Positions 23,509 to 31,518 of a DNA stretch of 33,552 bases are shown here, piece after piece. This DNA comes from an uncultured Reyranella sp. Its GTDB lineage: Bacteria; Pseudomonadota; Alphaproteobacteria; Reyranellales; Reyranellaceae. The stretch covers positions 1 to 33,552 of the forward strand of contig CALDNT010000292.1 of assembly GCA_937915145.1 (NCBI GenBank), written 5' to 3'. A model generated the notes under the pieces. That model saw only the letters and a list, made by a program, of their open reading frames with translations. It was not told where the DNA came from and searched no databases. The translations under genes were made by a program, and so were the position numbers. Numbering within the stretch: position 1 is the stretch's first letter; every line of letters begins with the position of its first letter.

Positions 23509-24276
23509 ATGTCGAGCTTTGCCACCTATCCCAGCCTTAGCGGCCGTGTCGTCTTCGTATCGGGCGGCGGCTCCGGCATTGGCGCGTCGATCGTGGAGCA
23601 CTTCACAGGGCAAGGCGCCAAGGTGGGTTTCGTCGACATCGACGAGGCAGCATCGACGGCGCTGGTCGACAGGATCTCGTCGACGGGCAAGGCCGCGCCG
23701 CTCTTTCGCAAGTGCGATGTGCGCGACGTCGGCGCTTATCAGGCGGCGATCGCCGACATCGCGGGCTGGCTCGGGCCGGTCACGGTTCTGGTCAACAATG
23801 CCGCGCGCGACGATCGCCACGTTCTGGAAGAGGTGACTCCGGCGTTCTGGGACGAACGCATTGCGGTCAATCTCCGCCACCAGTATTTCGCCATCCAGGC
23901 GGTGGTACCGGGCATGAAGCAGGCGGGCGGGGGCTCGATCGTGAACTTCAGCTCCGTGAGCTATCACACCATGACGCCGCGGCTCTCGGTCTACCAGGCG
24001 GCCAAGGCTGCGGTGATCGGCATGACGCGCGGGCTGGCACGCGATCTCGGCGGCGACGGCATCCGGGTAAACGCGATCACGCCGGGCTGGATCATGACCC
24101 AGCGCCAGATCGACCTCTGGCTCACCCCCGAGTCCGAAGCCCAGTTGATGGAAGCGCAGTGCCTCAAGGAGAAGGTCTATCCGCCCGATATTGCCCGCAT
24201 GGCGCTGTGGCTGGCGGCCGACGACAGCCGTCTCGTGACGGCGCAGAATTTCGTCGTCGATGGGGGACGAATGTGA
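23509..24276 (+). CDS. Short-chain dehydrogenase/reductase (classical SDR)
   Basis: 255 aa. Rossmann cofactor motif GGGSGIG (19-25), NNAA at 96-99, and catalytic S149, Y162 and K166 in SVYQAAKAA. The aspartate at the end of beta-2 (FVDID, ~43) predicts NAD(H) preference. C-terminal VVDGGRM is the usual SDR ending. Given the adjacent mutarotase and divergent KDG-type aldolase, oxidation of an aldose to its lactone is the best guess. The ATG follows TGAGGA, which overlaps the epimerase stop. Its stop overlaps the start of the next gene by 4 bases. Confidence 0.92.
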   Translation: MSSFATYPSLSGRVVFVSGGGSGIGASIVEHFTGQGAKVGFVDIDEAASTALVDRISSTGKAAPLFRKCDVRDVGAYQAAIADIAGWLGPVTVLVNNAARDDRHVLEEVTPAFWDERIAVNLRHQYFAIQAVVPGMKQAGGGSIVNFSSVSYHTMTPRLSVYQAAKAAVIGMTRGLARDLGGDGIRVNAITPGWIMTQRQIDLWLTPESEAQLMEAQCLKEKVYPPDIARMALWLAADDSRLVTAQNFVVDGGRM

Positions 24277-24953
24277 ACGCTGGTGCTGGCGCGCTTCCCC
24301 TCAAGGTATGGCGCCTCTGGCTGCGCGCAATACGGCACCTGCTGCCGCCGACGCTCTATTTCTTCGTTGCCTTCAACCTGATCACCTTCACGACCAACCT
24401 GCTGGTCCATAACTACTGGTTCCATCTGACCGACTTCGTGCTGGCCAGCACGACCGCATTGGTCGTCGGCAAGATCGTCCTAGTGGTCGACAAGGTGCGG
24501 ATCATCGACAAGTTTCGCGGCGGCCCTCTGATCTTGCCGATCCTCTACAAGACGGTTTTCTATTCGGTCGTCGTGCTGGTCGTCCGCTTCCTCGAGAAGG
24601 CCCTGCACTTCGCCTGGGACTCCGGAGGATTCGGGAGCGCTTTCCAGGATGAGCTGCAGCAGTTCACCTGGCACCGCTTCGTGGCGGTCCACCTCTGGAT
24701 CTTCATTTGCTTCCTGATCTGGGTGACGGCGACGGAATTCAGTGCCCTGGTGGGCAACAATCAGCTGTTCCGGCTTTTCTTCCGCCACCGATCGTCCGAG
24801 TATGGCCTGACGCGTCATCAGCACATCCAGACGCTGATCGAACTCAGCCGGCTGGCCGAGCGCACGCCGCGCGAACAACTCCTCGATCCGACAACTCCAC
24901 AAGGCAGGCACCTTGCCGACATCGTCGATATGCTTCGCCGCCGACCGGCCTGA
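24273..24953 (+). CDS. Four-helix membrane protein of unknown function
   Basis: 226 aa. Four strongly hydrophobic segments lie at about 24-45, 53-73, 86-106 and 135-158, each followed by a charged loop. A ~65-residue polar, Arg/His-rich C-terminal tail (RHRSSEYGLTRHQHIQTL and on) is probably cytoplasmic. I recognise no family. The start is a GTG at 24273 that overlaps the SDR stop (GTGA) and has GGGGGA at proper spacing; codons further upstream belong to the SDR gene in another frame. A DUF3592-like membrane gene follows 10 bp later. The tight linkage to the SDR gene suggests joint expression, not necessarily joint function. Confidence 0.75.
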   Translation: MNAGAGALPLKVWRLWLRAIRHLLPPTLYFFVAFNLITFTTNLLVHNYWFHLTDFVLASTTALVVGKIVLVVDKVRIIDKFRGGPLILPILYKTVFYSVVVLVVRFLEKALHFAWDSGGFGSAFQDELQQFTWHRFVAVHLWIFICFLIWVTATEFSALVGNNQLFRLFFRHRSSEYGLTRHQHIQTLIELSRLAERTPREQLLDPTTPQGRHLADIVDMLRRRPA

Positions 24954-24963
24954 GGACGCTGCC

Positions 24964-25812
24964 ATGGCCGTCGATCGCAATTGGGGATGGATTGGCGGGC
25001 TGGTGCTGGCCATCGGCGGCCTGATCCTGGTCGGTGGCCTGGCGCTCGGCCTCGGCAGTCTGCGTCTTGTGCTGCACGGTGAACCTGTCGACGGCGAGGT
25101 GGTCGAGATGCGGCGTGAGGGCGACATGTACGCGCCGGTGGTGCGCTTCCGGCTGGCTTCGGGCGAGAGCCGGACGGTGAAGGATCTCGGCACCGGCGCG
25201 CCGGACTTCGCGGTCGGCGACCGGGTCGCGATTCTTTATATGCCGCAGGATCCCGCCGATTTCCGCATCGCCACGTTCGACCGGCTGTGGTCGACGGCGA
25301 TCATCGTCGCGCTGTTCGGAGGCTTCTGGTTGCTGTTCGGCGCCGTGGCCTGGGGACTTTCCCGGGGCGTCGATCTGCCCGTACTGGGCGAAACGATGTT
25401 CTCCGTCATCGCCGCGGGAGCCGGCTTGATCGGCCTCTTCGTTCTGTGGAGCGCGGCCGACCTCTACACCGGCGGTGTCCGGGCTCAAGGCGTCGTACAG
25501 GAAATTCGCGCCAATACGAGGTTCGACCACGAGCGCGACATCGAGCGCACTTCCTACGCGCCGGTCGTGCGTTTCACGACTCACGGGGGACGCGAGATCG
25601 AATTCCATGGTCGCGGCGGTAGCGACACGCCGTTCGTCGAGGGTGAACGGGTGACGGTAATCTACGATTCGAACAATCCGATTCGGGCGCGCATCGTATC
25701 GTTCGTCGATATCTGGTTGCCCTCGGCCGTGGCCTTCGCGGTCAGCTTCCTGTTCGGCGGCGCGGTCTGGCTGTCGCGGCGGGCTCGGCGACCTAAAGTC
25801 CCTCGCCCCTGA
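24964..25812 (+). CDS. Tandem DUF3592-like membrane protein
   Basis: 282 aa. Two copies of one module are visible: residues ~43-109 (GEVVEMRR, MYAPVVRFRLASG, VGDRVAILYMPQDP, FRIATFDRLW) and ~175-251 (GVVQEIRA, SYAPVVRFTTHGG, EGERVTVIYDSNNP, ARIVSFVDIW). Membrane helices precede and follow each module (about 10-32, 110-132, 147-167, 251-272). This matches DUF3592, a small beta-rich extracytoplasmic or juxtamembrane domain of unknown function. The start at 24964 has GAGGA upstream. It is the third gene of the run SDR / four-helix protein / this gene. Its last 20 bp overlap the convergent hydrolase gene. Confidence 0.83.
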   Translation: MAVDRNWGWIGGLVLAIGGLILVGGLALGLGSLRLVLHGEPVDGEVVEMRREGDMYAPVVRFRLASGESRTVKDLGTGAPDFAVGDRVAILYMPQDPADFRIATFDRLWSTAIIVALFGGFWLLFGAVAWGLSRGVDLPVLGETMFSVIAAGAGLIGLFVLWSAADLYTGGVRAQGVVQEIRANTRFDHERDIERTSYAPVVRFTTHGGREIEFHGRGGSDTPFVEGERVTVIYDSNNPIRARIVSFVDIWLPSAVAFAVSFLFGGAVWLSRRARRPKVPRP

Positions 25813-26485
25813 TCCAGGTGCTGAGCAGTTCGCTGAGTTCGTGCGGCCGTTCCAGCGGCGCCATGTGGCCGCAGTCCTCGAGCACCTCGAAGCGCGCGTG
25901 CGGCAGGTGCCTGGCCATGCGCTCGGTCTCGGCAAGACTTCGCAACCGGTCCTGGCGGCAGGCGATCACCACGGCGGGGCAGGCGATGCGCTCGAGATCG
26001 GCGTAGCCGTCGCGACGGACGAGGCCCGCTTGCAGCTTGCGGACCTCCGGGCCCAGCCGGCGCTGCATGCCGCGCAGCCGATCGAGCAGCACCGGATCCT
26101 TCTCCCGGTCGGGATGCAGGCCCATCGCCGTCGTGACGGCACCGGTGGCGCGCGGCGGGCTGTCGCCCGGCCGATAGCCTGCCTTGCGTCGCGCCGTCTC
26201 CTCGTCGGAATAGCCGCGTGCGGACGAAGCGACGAAGGCCACGCCAGTCACGCGCTCGGGTGCCATCAGGGCGAGCACGCGGGCCACGAACCCGCCCATC
26301 GAGAAGCCGATCAGCACAAACCGCTCGGGTGCGGTATCGAGGACGCGCCGTGCCATGCCGTCCAGCGTGCCGTCTTCGTAGACATTTCCGTAGTGGATCG
26401 GGCCCAGCGCCGTGAGATCCAGAACCATGTCGGTCCAGAGATCTTGATCGCACATGAAGCCGGGCAGAAGGACCAGATCAGCCAA
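25793..26485 (-). CDS. Alpha/beta-fold hydrolase
   Basis: 230 aa. The nucleophile elbow is GFSMGG with S62; the acid is likely the Asp in ACRQDRLRS and the base the His in DCGHMAPLERP, the standard order. The N-terminal LVLLPGFMCDQDLW is typical of small esterases related to BioH or 3-oxoadipate enol-lactonase. The substrate is unknown. The start is probably TTG at 26485, preceded by CAGGAG, which makes an 8-base overlap with the upstream MgtC-like gene; an ATG at 26455 would cut into the conserved first strand. Its 3' end overlaps the DUF3592-like gene by 20 bp. Confidence 0.85.
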   Translation of the reverse strand: MADLVLLPGFMCDQDLWTDMVLDLTALGPIHYGNVYEDGTLDGMARRVLDTAPERFVLIGFSMGGFVARVLALMAPERVTGVAFVASSARGYSDEETARRKAGYRPGDSPPRATGAVTTAMGLHPDREKDPVLLDRLRGMQRRLGPEVRKLQAGLVRRDGYADLERIACPAVVIACRQDRLRSLAETERMARHLPHARFEVLEDCGHMAPLERPHELSELLSTWIRGEGL

Positions 26486-27722
26486 GGAACCGGGCTCCTG
26501 CCCAGGAAGCAGCGACGACCAGGACCAGGCCGGGGATGACACGCCAGGCGAAGGCGCCGCCACCGCCGGTGAAGGCGAAGATCATTTTCGTGAAGGTGTT
26601 GGTCGTGAGCGCCGCCAAGATGGGAACGACCGAATCCGAAGCGCTGAGGCGGTCCGACGCGACCAGGGAAGCCACCGACACCGCGGCCGAATGGGTGTCG
26701 GCTAGTCCGGCAAGGCCGGCCACCGCCAGGGCGCCGGCGTTTCCGAACCAGTCTTCGAGGGCCGCCGAAGCGACGAGAATGACGGATAGCATTGCGGCAA
26801 ACAGCAGTGCCGTCCTGAGGCTGAAGGCATGACCCGGCTCGGCCTGCTGCTCGACTTTGTGGCGCAGCGCGATCGCCGTGAAGATACCGCCATAGATCAC
26901 GGCGGCGGCGCCACCGCAGGCCAGCGGCACGGACAGCGCCGCGAGGGTCGCGGTACTGGTGGCGCCGATCAGAAGGAAGAGCTGGACGAACGTGGCGATG
27001 GTCGAGAGGACGGCGCCCGCCACCGCTGCCTCCAGCAATTCACCTTTCCTGGCCACGCGCGCGCCCATTGCGCCGATGGTGGCGATGCTCGATACGAACC
27101 CCGAGGCGAGGCCCGCCAGCGGCAGGCCGAAACGGGCGCCGACCAAGCGCACGGCAATATAGCCCAGCGCGCTCACGCCCATGACCAGGACGACCACGAT
27201 CCAGATCGTACGTGGGTTGAGTGCGCCATAGGGGCCGATCGCCTTGTCGGGCAGAAGCGGCAACACGATCAGTGTGGCGCCGGCGAAGATCAGTCCGTCG
27301 CGGACTTCGTCTTCCGTGAGCGCCGAGCGGACGAAGCGATGGATCGCGGTGCGCGCCGTCAGCAGACCGGCCACGATCACGCCCAGGCCGGCCGCAAGTG
27401 CCGGCTCGTGAATGGCGAGCCCGCCCAGCAGCACCGTGGTGACCAGGGCGATCTCCGTCGTCAGGCCGGGATCGCGCTCTGCCGCCCGCCAATAGGCCAG
27501 CGCCGCCAGGGCAAAGACGCCAACCGTGGCGACCGCGAGCAGGAGTTCGCCGCCCGCGATGACGGCGACGGCCCCACACAGCGAGGTGATGGTGAAGGTG
27601 CGAATACCCGCCGGCGACCGCGACGGCCCGGTACCCTTGCGGCGCTCGCGGTCGATGCCGATCAGCAGGCCGATGCCGAGCGCAACGGCGAAGTTGAAGA
27701 CGAGGGGACTGATCGGCGGCAC
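26478..27722 (-). CDS. MgtC/SapB N-terminal plus DUF4010 membrane protein
   Basis: 414 aa polytopic inner-membrane protein with about 11-12 hydrophobic segments. Residues ~10-130 form an MgtC-like domain with the signature ALGIGLLIGIDRERR (14-28) and GIRTFTITSLCGA. Residues ~150-414 are DUF4010-like (IWIVVVLVMGVSALGY, GLASGFVSSIATIGAM, LAALTTNTFTKM). Function is unproven; MgtC itself is tied to magnesium stress and ATP synthase control. The only in-frame start is GTG 27722, since TAG lies four codons upstream. A GGAGG is present but only one base away, so translation may be poor. The hydrolase gene follows with an 8-base overlap. Confidence 0.87.
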   Translation of the reverse strand: MPPISPLVFNFAVALGIGLLIGIDRERRKGTGPSRSPAGIRTFTITSLCGAVAVIAGGELLLAVATVGVFALAALAYWRAAERDPGLTTEIALVTTVLLGGLAIHEPALAAGLGVIVAGLLTARTAIHRFVRSALTEDEVRDGLIFAGATLIVLPLLPDKAIGPYGALNPRTIWIVVVLVMGVSALGYIAVRLVGARFGLPLAGLASGFVSSIATIGAMGARVARKGELLEAAVAGAVLSTIATFVQLFLLIGATSTATLAALSVPLACGGAAAVIYGGIFTAIALRHKVEQQAEPGHAFSLRTALLFAAMLSVILVASAALEDWFGNAGALAVAGLAGLADTHSAAVSVASLVASDRLSASDSVVPILAALTTNTFTKMIFAFTGGGGAFAWRVIPGLVLVVAASWAGARFLG

Positions 27723-27913
27723 GCCTCCATACTACGTCTTCCGCTACTGAAATGCGCCCATCCGACTCCCGAGCCGGCGGTAATTCCAAGGGGCGCGGGC
27801 AGAACGCGGCAGGCGAAAAGTGGGCCGTTGCCCGCTGAGGCTCAGCTTTCCGGAAGTCCCGGGCTGGTCAAGGTGCTGCTTGCCTTTGCCCAGTCGTGGC
27901 GATTACGCCGCGA

Positions 27914-28699
27914 CTAGCCGCGCGGCCACTGAGGCGGGCGCTTGGCCAGGAACGCTTCGACACCCTCGGCGAAGTCCACCGTGCCGGCGAGCGCGACAAC
28001 CGCTTCAAGCTCGAACGCCATGCCGTCCTCGAAGGCGAGGCCGCCGCCCAATGTCACGGTGCGGCGGATGGCGGCCAGCGCCGCCGGCGACTTCGCCGCC
28101 AGTTCCTCGCCATAGGCTTGGACGCGGGCGCGCAGGTCGTCGGGCGCCACCAGTTCGTCGATGAGGCCCCAGCTTCGCGCCTCTTCGGCCGGAACCATAC
28201 GGCCCTCGTAGAGATAGCGGATGGCGCGCGATCGGCCGATCAGGTGGGCCAGCGCCTGGGTGGTGGCGATCGGCGGGATGAAGCCGATCCTGATCTCGGG
28301 CTGACCGAGCTTCGCATTGGCGGCGGCAAAGCGCAGGTCGCAATGCAGCGTCATCTCGAGGCCACCGCCGACGGCGGTGCCGTTGATCGCGGCCAGCAGC
28401 GGCTTGGGCGAACCGCGCAGCAGACGCACGATCTCGTGACAGCGCGTGGCCCAGTCACGCATGCCGTCGGGCGTGATGCCCTTGAAGATGTTGAGGTCGG
28501 CGCCGGCACTCAGATAGTCCGGGATCGCGCTCGCCAGCACGATCACCCGCACCGCGGGATCGGCGAGCAGGGCGACGATGCCGTCATGGACCTCGTCGAC
28601 CATCTCCCGCGTGAAGGCATTGACCGGTGGCCGGTTGAATTCGAGCCAGCCGACATGGGCGACGGTAGAGACTCGGATGAAGGAGCGGGCTTGCGTCAT
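27914..28699 (-). CDS. Enoyl-CoA hydratase/isomerase family protein (third crotonase)
   Basis: 261 aa crotonase. Oxyanion pieces are LSAGADLNIF (63-72) and AVGGGLEMTL (109-118). The Glu144-equivalent is present (E135 in LGQPEIRIGFIPP), but the Glu164-equivalent is replaced by Arg161 (RAIRYLYEGR). This is the reverse of the other two crotonases in the window. One-Glu crotonases include isomerases and hydrolases, so the reaction is open. The ATG at 28699 follows GAGG at 8-base spacing. It lies 30 bp downstream of the small membrane protein gene on the same strand and 191 bp upstream of the MgtC-like gene. Confidence 0.88.
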   Translation of the reverse strand: MTQARSFIRVSTVAHVGWLEFNRPPVNAFTREMVDEVHDGIVALLADPAVRVIVLASAIPDYLSAGADLNIFKGITPDGMRDWATRCHEIVRLLRGSPKPLLAAINGTAVGGGLEMTLHCDLRFAAANAKLGQPEIRIGFIPPIATTQALAHLIGRSRAIRYLYEGRMVPAEEARSWGLIDELVAPDDLRARVQAYGEELAAKSPAALAAIRRTVTLGGGLAFEDGMAFELEAVVALAGTVDFAEGVEAFLAKRPPQWPRG

Positions 28700-28729
28700 C
28701 GGTCGGACCTCGCGATGGCAAGGGGCGGT

Positions 28730-29062
28730 CTAGTAACCTTCGCGCCAGCCGCGGCGCCGGTAGCCCACGCGCACAATCTCGATGGCGGCAACGCCCTGGG
28801 CAGCGAGTGCCAGGATGGGCGTTGCGAACAGGGCGATCATGGTGATGAGTTGCGAACCGAGTATCCAGTCGACGAAGCCAAAGCCCACGAAGGCGGTTAC
28901 GGCGATTGCGGCGCTGATCGGAATCATCGCGAGGGCGTGAACCGGAAAGCCACGGACCACGACGTAGAACGGACCGAACAGCGATGCCCACAGATACGAC
29001 CACCCATCCAGAAGCCTGGATTCGTTGGTCGTCGGGTGATCGAATTGATAGGTGCGCAGCAT
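28730..29062 (-). CDS. Small membrane protein, possibly DUF2628-like
   Basis: 110 aa. A polar N-terminus (MLRTYQFDHPTTNESRLLDG) is followed by WSYLWASLFGPFYVVVRG, which recalls the FLFGPFW..YRG core of DUF2628 proteins, then by two or three hydrophobic helices (about 42-62, 65-82, 80-98) and a basic end (YRRRGWREGY). Function unknown. The start at 29062 was chosen over a TTG at 29098 because AGGA lies 9 bases upstream, inside a hairpin arm (see the regulatory entry at 29067). It is the first gene of a likely operon with the third crotonase. Confidence 0.7.
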   Translation of the reverse strand: MLRTYQFDHPTTNESRLLDGWSYLWASLFGPFYVVVRGFPVHALAMIPISAAIAVTAFVGFGFVDWILGSQLITMIALFATPILALAAQGVAAIEIVRVGYRRRGWREGY

Positions 29063-29066
29063 CGGT

Positions 29067-29126
29067 GCAGTCCTATCCGCCAACAGCTGAACATACAATC
29101 AATATCGATTGAGGGCGGAGGACTGC
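29067..29126 (-). promoter_or_regulatory. 5'-leader hairpin that sequesters the ribosome-binding site
   Basis: On the minus strand the arm 29126-29114 (GCAGTCCTCCGCC) pairs with 29081-29067 (GGCGGATAGGACTGC), leaving a 2-base AT bulge. That gives 13 base pairs with a ~32-base loop. The loop contains a further 5-bp stem (caatc/gattg, 29096-29111). The 3' arm contains the AGGA ribosome-binding site and ends 4 bases before the ATG at 29062. Folding would hide the site. The pairing is seen directly; a regulatory role is inference. Confidence 0.5.
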
Positions 29127-29209
29127 CGGAAGCGGCGGCTGGTTGGCGTCGGGGCGTTGATTGCCGCTCCATGCGACGCGCTGGCATGTACGATCGCTGA
29201 ACGACTCGA

Positions 29210-30613
29210 TCACTTTGCGCCGGCCAGCAGACTGACTGCCAGTGGCATGCGCACCAGATCGCGGTCGAAGCCGTGGGGATTTCCTGGGCCGACCGGATTC
29301 AGCTGGGTGAAGTAGAGAAAGGGCAGGGCGCCGCTGTATTGAAAGTTGCGGTCACCGGCCATGAGCTGCGGGCTCGTGGGATCGAGCAGGCTGGGGTATG
29401 CGTGGCCGGTCCGGGTTGTGTCGGCCTGCCAATTGGCGATCGAGTTGATCTGCAACAGGCAGGCCTCCTGCGATGTTGGCGATAGGGTTCCGGTCGCCTG
29501 ATCCAGGATTGCCGTCATGTAGACGAACGCCTCATCGGCCGTTGTCGTCGTGGCGCCCGGCGCATAGGGACACCCGTCGAGCGTGACGCCGTGTTTTTCC
29601 ATCGCGGTGAGCGTGTCCTGGCCGATGAGGATCAATTGGCCCAGGACCGTGTTGATGCTCCACGAGAAGCGGAAGGGCGCATCCAACACCGGCTGGCACA
29701 ACGGAAGCGACGCGCCGGCCGGATAGCTTGCCGGCACGGTAACGGTATAGCCGCTGCCGCCCCAACCGCTCCAGGCAAGTGGCTGGCCGGGAGACGTCGG
29801 TACCGGCGCACGGTAAATGCAAACGCCGTTCTGCGGGGACGGTGTGGTCCCCGATGGCTGAAAGGGGAGTTGTTGGACCAGAACGTAGTAGTAATCGCCG
29901 CTCTGCAGGATGTTGCTTTGCGCCGTCATGCCTTGCGGAAGGTTGGTCGGCCGCAGACTAGACGGCGGCTGGTAGGGATCGCCCAAGGCAATGGCCGGGA
30001 CGTTGGTGCCGGGCGCGGCAGCCTGCTGGCGGAGCTGGAAACCGACACCGGCGTCGACCGACGCGGCGCTGACGATATTCCAGTAGCTGCACGGCAAATA
30101 GATTATTGACGTCTGTTGCCAGCACCACGATGTGTCGCCGGTCCACTCGCCATGAAATTCGTTGTGGATCAGGGCCTGGATGTTCGTCCCGTCGGCCGTG
30201 AATGGAGCAACCATCCAGAGGCCGCTGTTGTATGTGGATGGTGTGCTGCCGGCGTAGCTGGCCGCGGGCAGCCAGCTCACGCAACCGGCCCCGGCGGCAG
30301 TACCGCGCTGCAGCTTGGCCAGGATGTCGGGTGACGTGCCCATCCCGACGCCGGCATAGGCACCATTCGAGTTGGCGGCGAACCACAGCACGGTCGAGCC
30401 GGCGGGTGCGGCGACGAGGAATGGCCGGGCCGGCACGTCGGGGTAATCCTGGGGTGTGCAAGTTGGGCTGTAGGCCCAGACCGTGGTGACCGCAGCCGTG
30501 GCCGCGGCAATCGTCGGCTGGGCGTTGGCCGATGGAGCCGACACGAGCGTGGTGAGACCGAGAAGCAGACCAGACAGAAGCCGGGCGGGGTGCGTCGAAT
30601 GAAACTGCATCAT
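29210..30613 (-). CDS. Secreted protein of unknown function
   Basis: 467 aa with a signal peptide (ARLLSGLLLGLTTLVSAPSANA, probable cleavage after A31). The mature protein is rich in Trp, Pro, Ser and Thr. It holds several Cys (C52, C111, C164, C175 and more) that could form disulfides, a repeated aromatic strand style (SGLWMVAPFTADGTNIQALIHNEFHGEW at 130-157; YYYVLVQQL; FRFSWSINTVLGQLILIG) and the segment HNEFHGEW that resembles beta-propeller glycosidase-like proteins. No catalytic set can be assigned. Two ATGs stand side by side at 30613 and 30610, with AGGAAAG upstream. The gene stands alone, with a 385-bp gap to the divergent GFA gene. Confidence 0.8.
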   Translation of the reverse strand: MMQFHSTHPARLLSGLLLGLTTLVSAPSANAQPTIAAATAAVTTVWAYSPTCTPQDYPDVPARPFLVAAPAGSTVLWFAANSNGAYAGVGMGTSPDILAKLQRGTAAGAGCVSWLPAASYAGSTPSTYNSGLWMVAPFTADGTNIQALIHNEFHGEWTGDTSWCWQQTSIIYLPCSYWNIVSAASVDAGVGFQLRQQAAAPGTNVPAIALGDPYQPPSSLRPTNLPQGMTAQSNILQSGDYYYVLVQQLPFQPSGTTPSPQNGVCIYRAPVPTSPGQPLAWSGWGGSGYTVTVPASYPAGASLPLCQPVLDAPFRFSWSINTVLGQLILIGQDTLTAMEKHGVTLDGCPYAPGATTTTADEAFVYMTAILDQATGTLSPTSQEACLLQINSIANWQADTTRTGHAYPSLLDPTSPQLMAGDRNFQYSGALPFLYFTQLNPVGPGNPHGFDRDLVRMPLAVSLLAGAK

Positions 30614-30998
30614 GGAGGCTTTCCTGCGAAACCGGCCGGGATGGTGGCAGTTTGGCGGTGAGAATTCTCCCTGGGCGAATCGACCGGAACGCAGAGGAGA
30701 GTTGCAGAGTTGGCACGGGACGGCGTTTTCGTCGCCGCTTTCTTGGTTCATCTGGAAGCGCCACTTGTGTTCCAGATCGGTTTTTCGTGGCCGCAGAAAC
30801 GCCAGCAACCTGTCGGATTGTGGGGCTGGCGCGGGCGAGCACGACCGTCGCGGCCAACGCCAGGCTGGCGATTGCGAAGCAGATCGCCAGCACGCTCTCG
30901 GCTTCGAAAGTGGGCGCGCCCTCGAGCCACACCGAGGTATCGGCGGCGCGATGGACCGTGGCACGGGAGCATGGCACGGTCGGCGTGAGGAGGCGGAC
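30614..30998. other. 385-bp intergenic region between divergent genes
   Basis: No convincing gene. Frames are open on both strands because of base composition. One minus-strand frame contains a good hydrophobic helix (SVLAICFAIASLALAATVVL, about 30840-30900), but it has no family resemblance and runs on into the secreted-protein gene. The region should carry the promoters for both flanking genes; I see no clear -35/-10 pair. GAGGAGG at 30987-30993 is the ribosome site of the GFA gene. A decayed small membrane-protein gene is possible. Confidence 0.4.
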
Positions 30999-31451
30999 AT
31001 GCTGGAAACACGGGAAGGCGGATGCCATTGCGGCCGGGTGCGGTTTCGCGCCGGGGTCGACTTCGAACGCCTGTCCCATTGCAGCTGCTCGATCTGCACC
31101 AAGAAGGGGATACTGCTGCTCAGCACCGACCTCGCCAATTTCGAGCTGCTGCGAGGCAGGAGCGCGCTAAAAGCCTACACCTTCGGCACCGGCGTCGCGC
31201 AGCATACCTTCTGCTCCCATTGCGGCATGCACGCCTTCTACATCCCGCGCTCGCAGCCGCACCGCGTCACCGTCAACGCCCGTTGCCTGGACGGTATCGA
31301 CGCAGCCAGCCTGAAGCCCACGCGGTTCTTCGACGGCCGTCACTGGGAGGATGCGCAAAGCCGCCGGATCGCGGAGACCGGCCAGGCGCCACCGCCCGAT
31401 GCGCACGGCGCCAAGACACTGCAGGCGATCCTGGCAAAGGCTTTGGAATAG
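30999..31451 (+). CDS. GFA/CENP-V-family zinc-binding protein
   Basis: 150 aa. Zinc cysteines are arranged as in glutathione-dependent formaldehyde-activating enzyme (Gfa): C9 and C11 in GGCHCG, C28, C30 and C33 in HCSCSIC, and C72 and C75 in FCSHCG. GVAQHTFCSHCGMHAFYIPR is the usual core. Gfa speeds condensation of formaldehyde with glutathione, but most family members have no proven activity. The start at 30999 is fixed by a strong GAGGAGG. A long upstream extension in the same frame (from 30612) is Arg/Gly-rich and unconserved. An MFS transporter gene follows after 67 bp. Confidence 0.9.
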   Translation: MLETREGGCHCGRVRFRAGVDFERLSHCSCSICTKKGILLLSTDLANFELLRGRSALKAYTFGTGVAQHTFCSHCGMHAFYIPRSQPHRVTVNARCLDGIDAASLKPTRFFDGRHWEDAQSRRIAETGQAPPPDAHGAKTLQAILAKALE

Positions 31452-31518
31452 CGCGTGTCGGAATAGGAGTCCCGGGCGACTCTTGACCTCGCGCCCGATC
31501 CGGGCAGGCTGGCCAGCC

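Noticed and set aside
29958-31079. Minus-strand open frame containing a hydrophobic helix
   Set aside because: Most of it is out of frame with the well-supported secreted-protein gene. The helix is noted as a weak observation only, not called as a gene.
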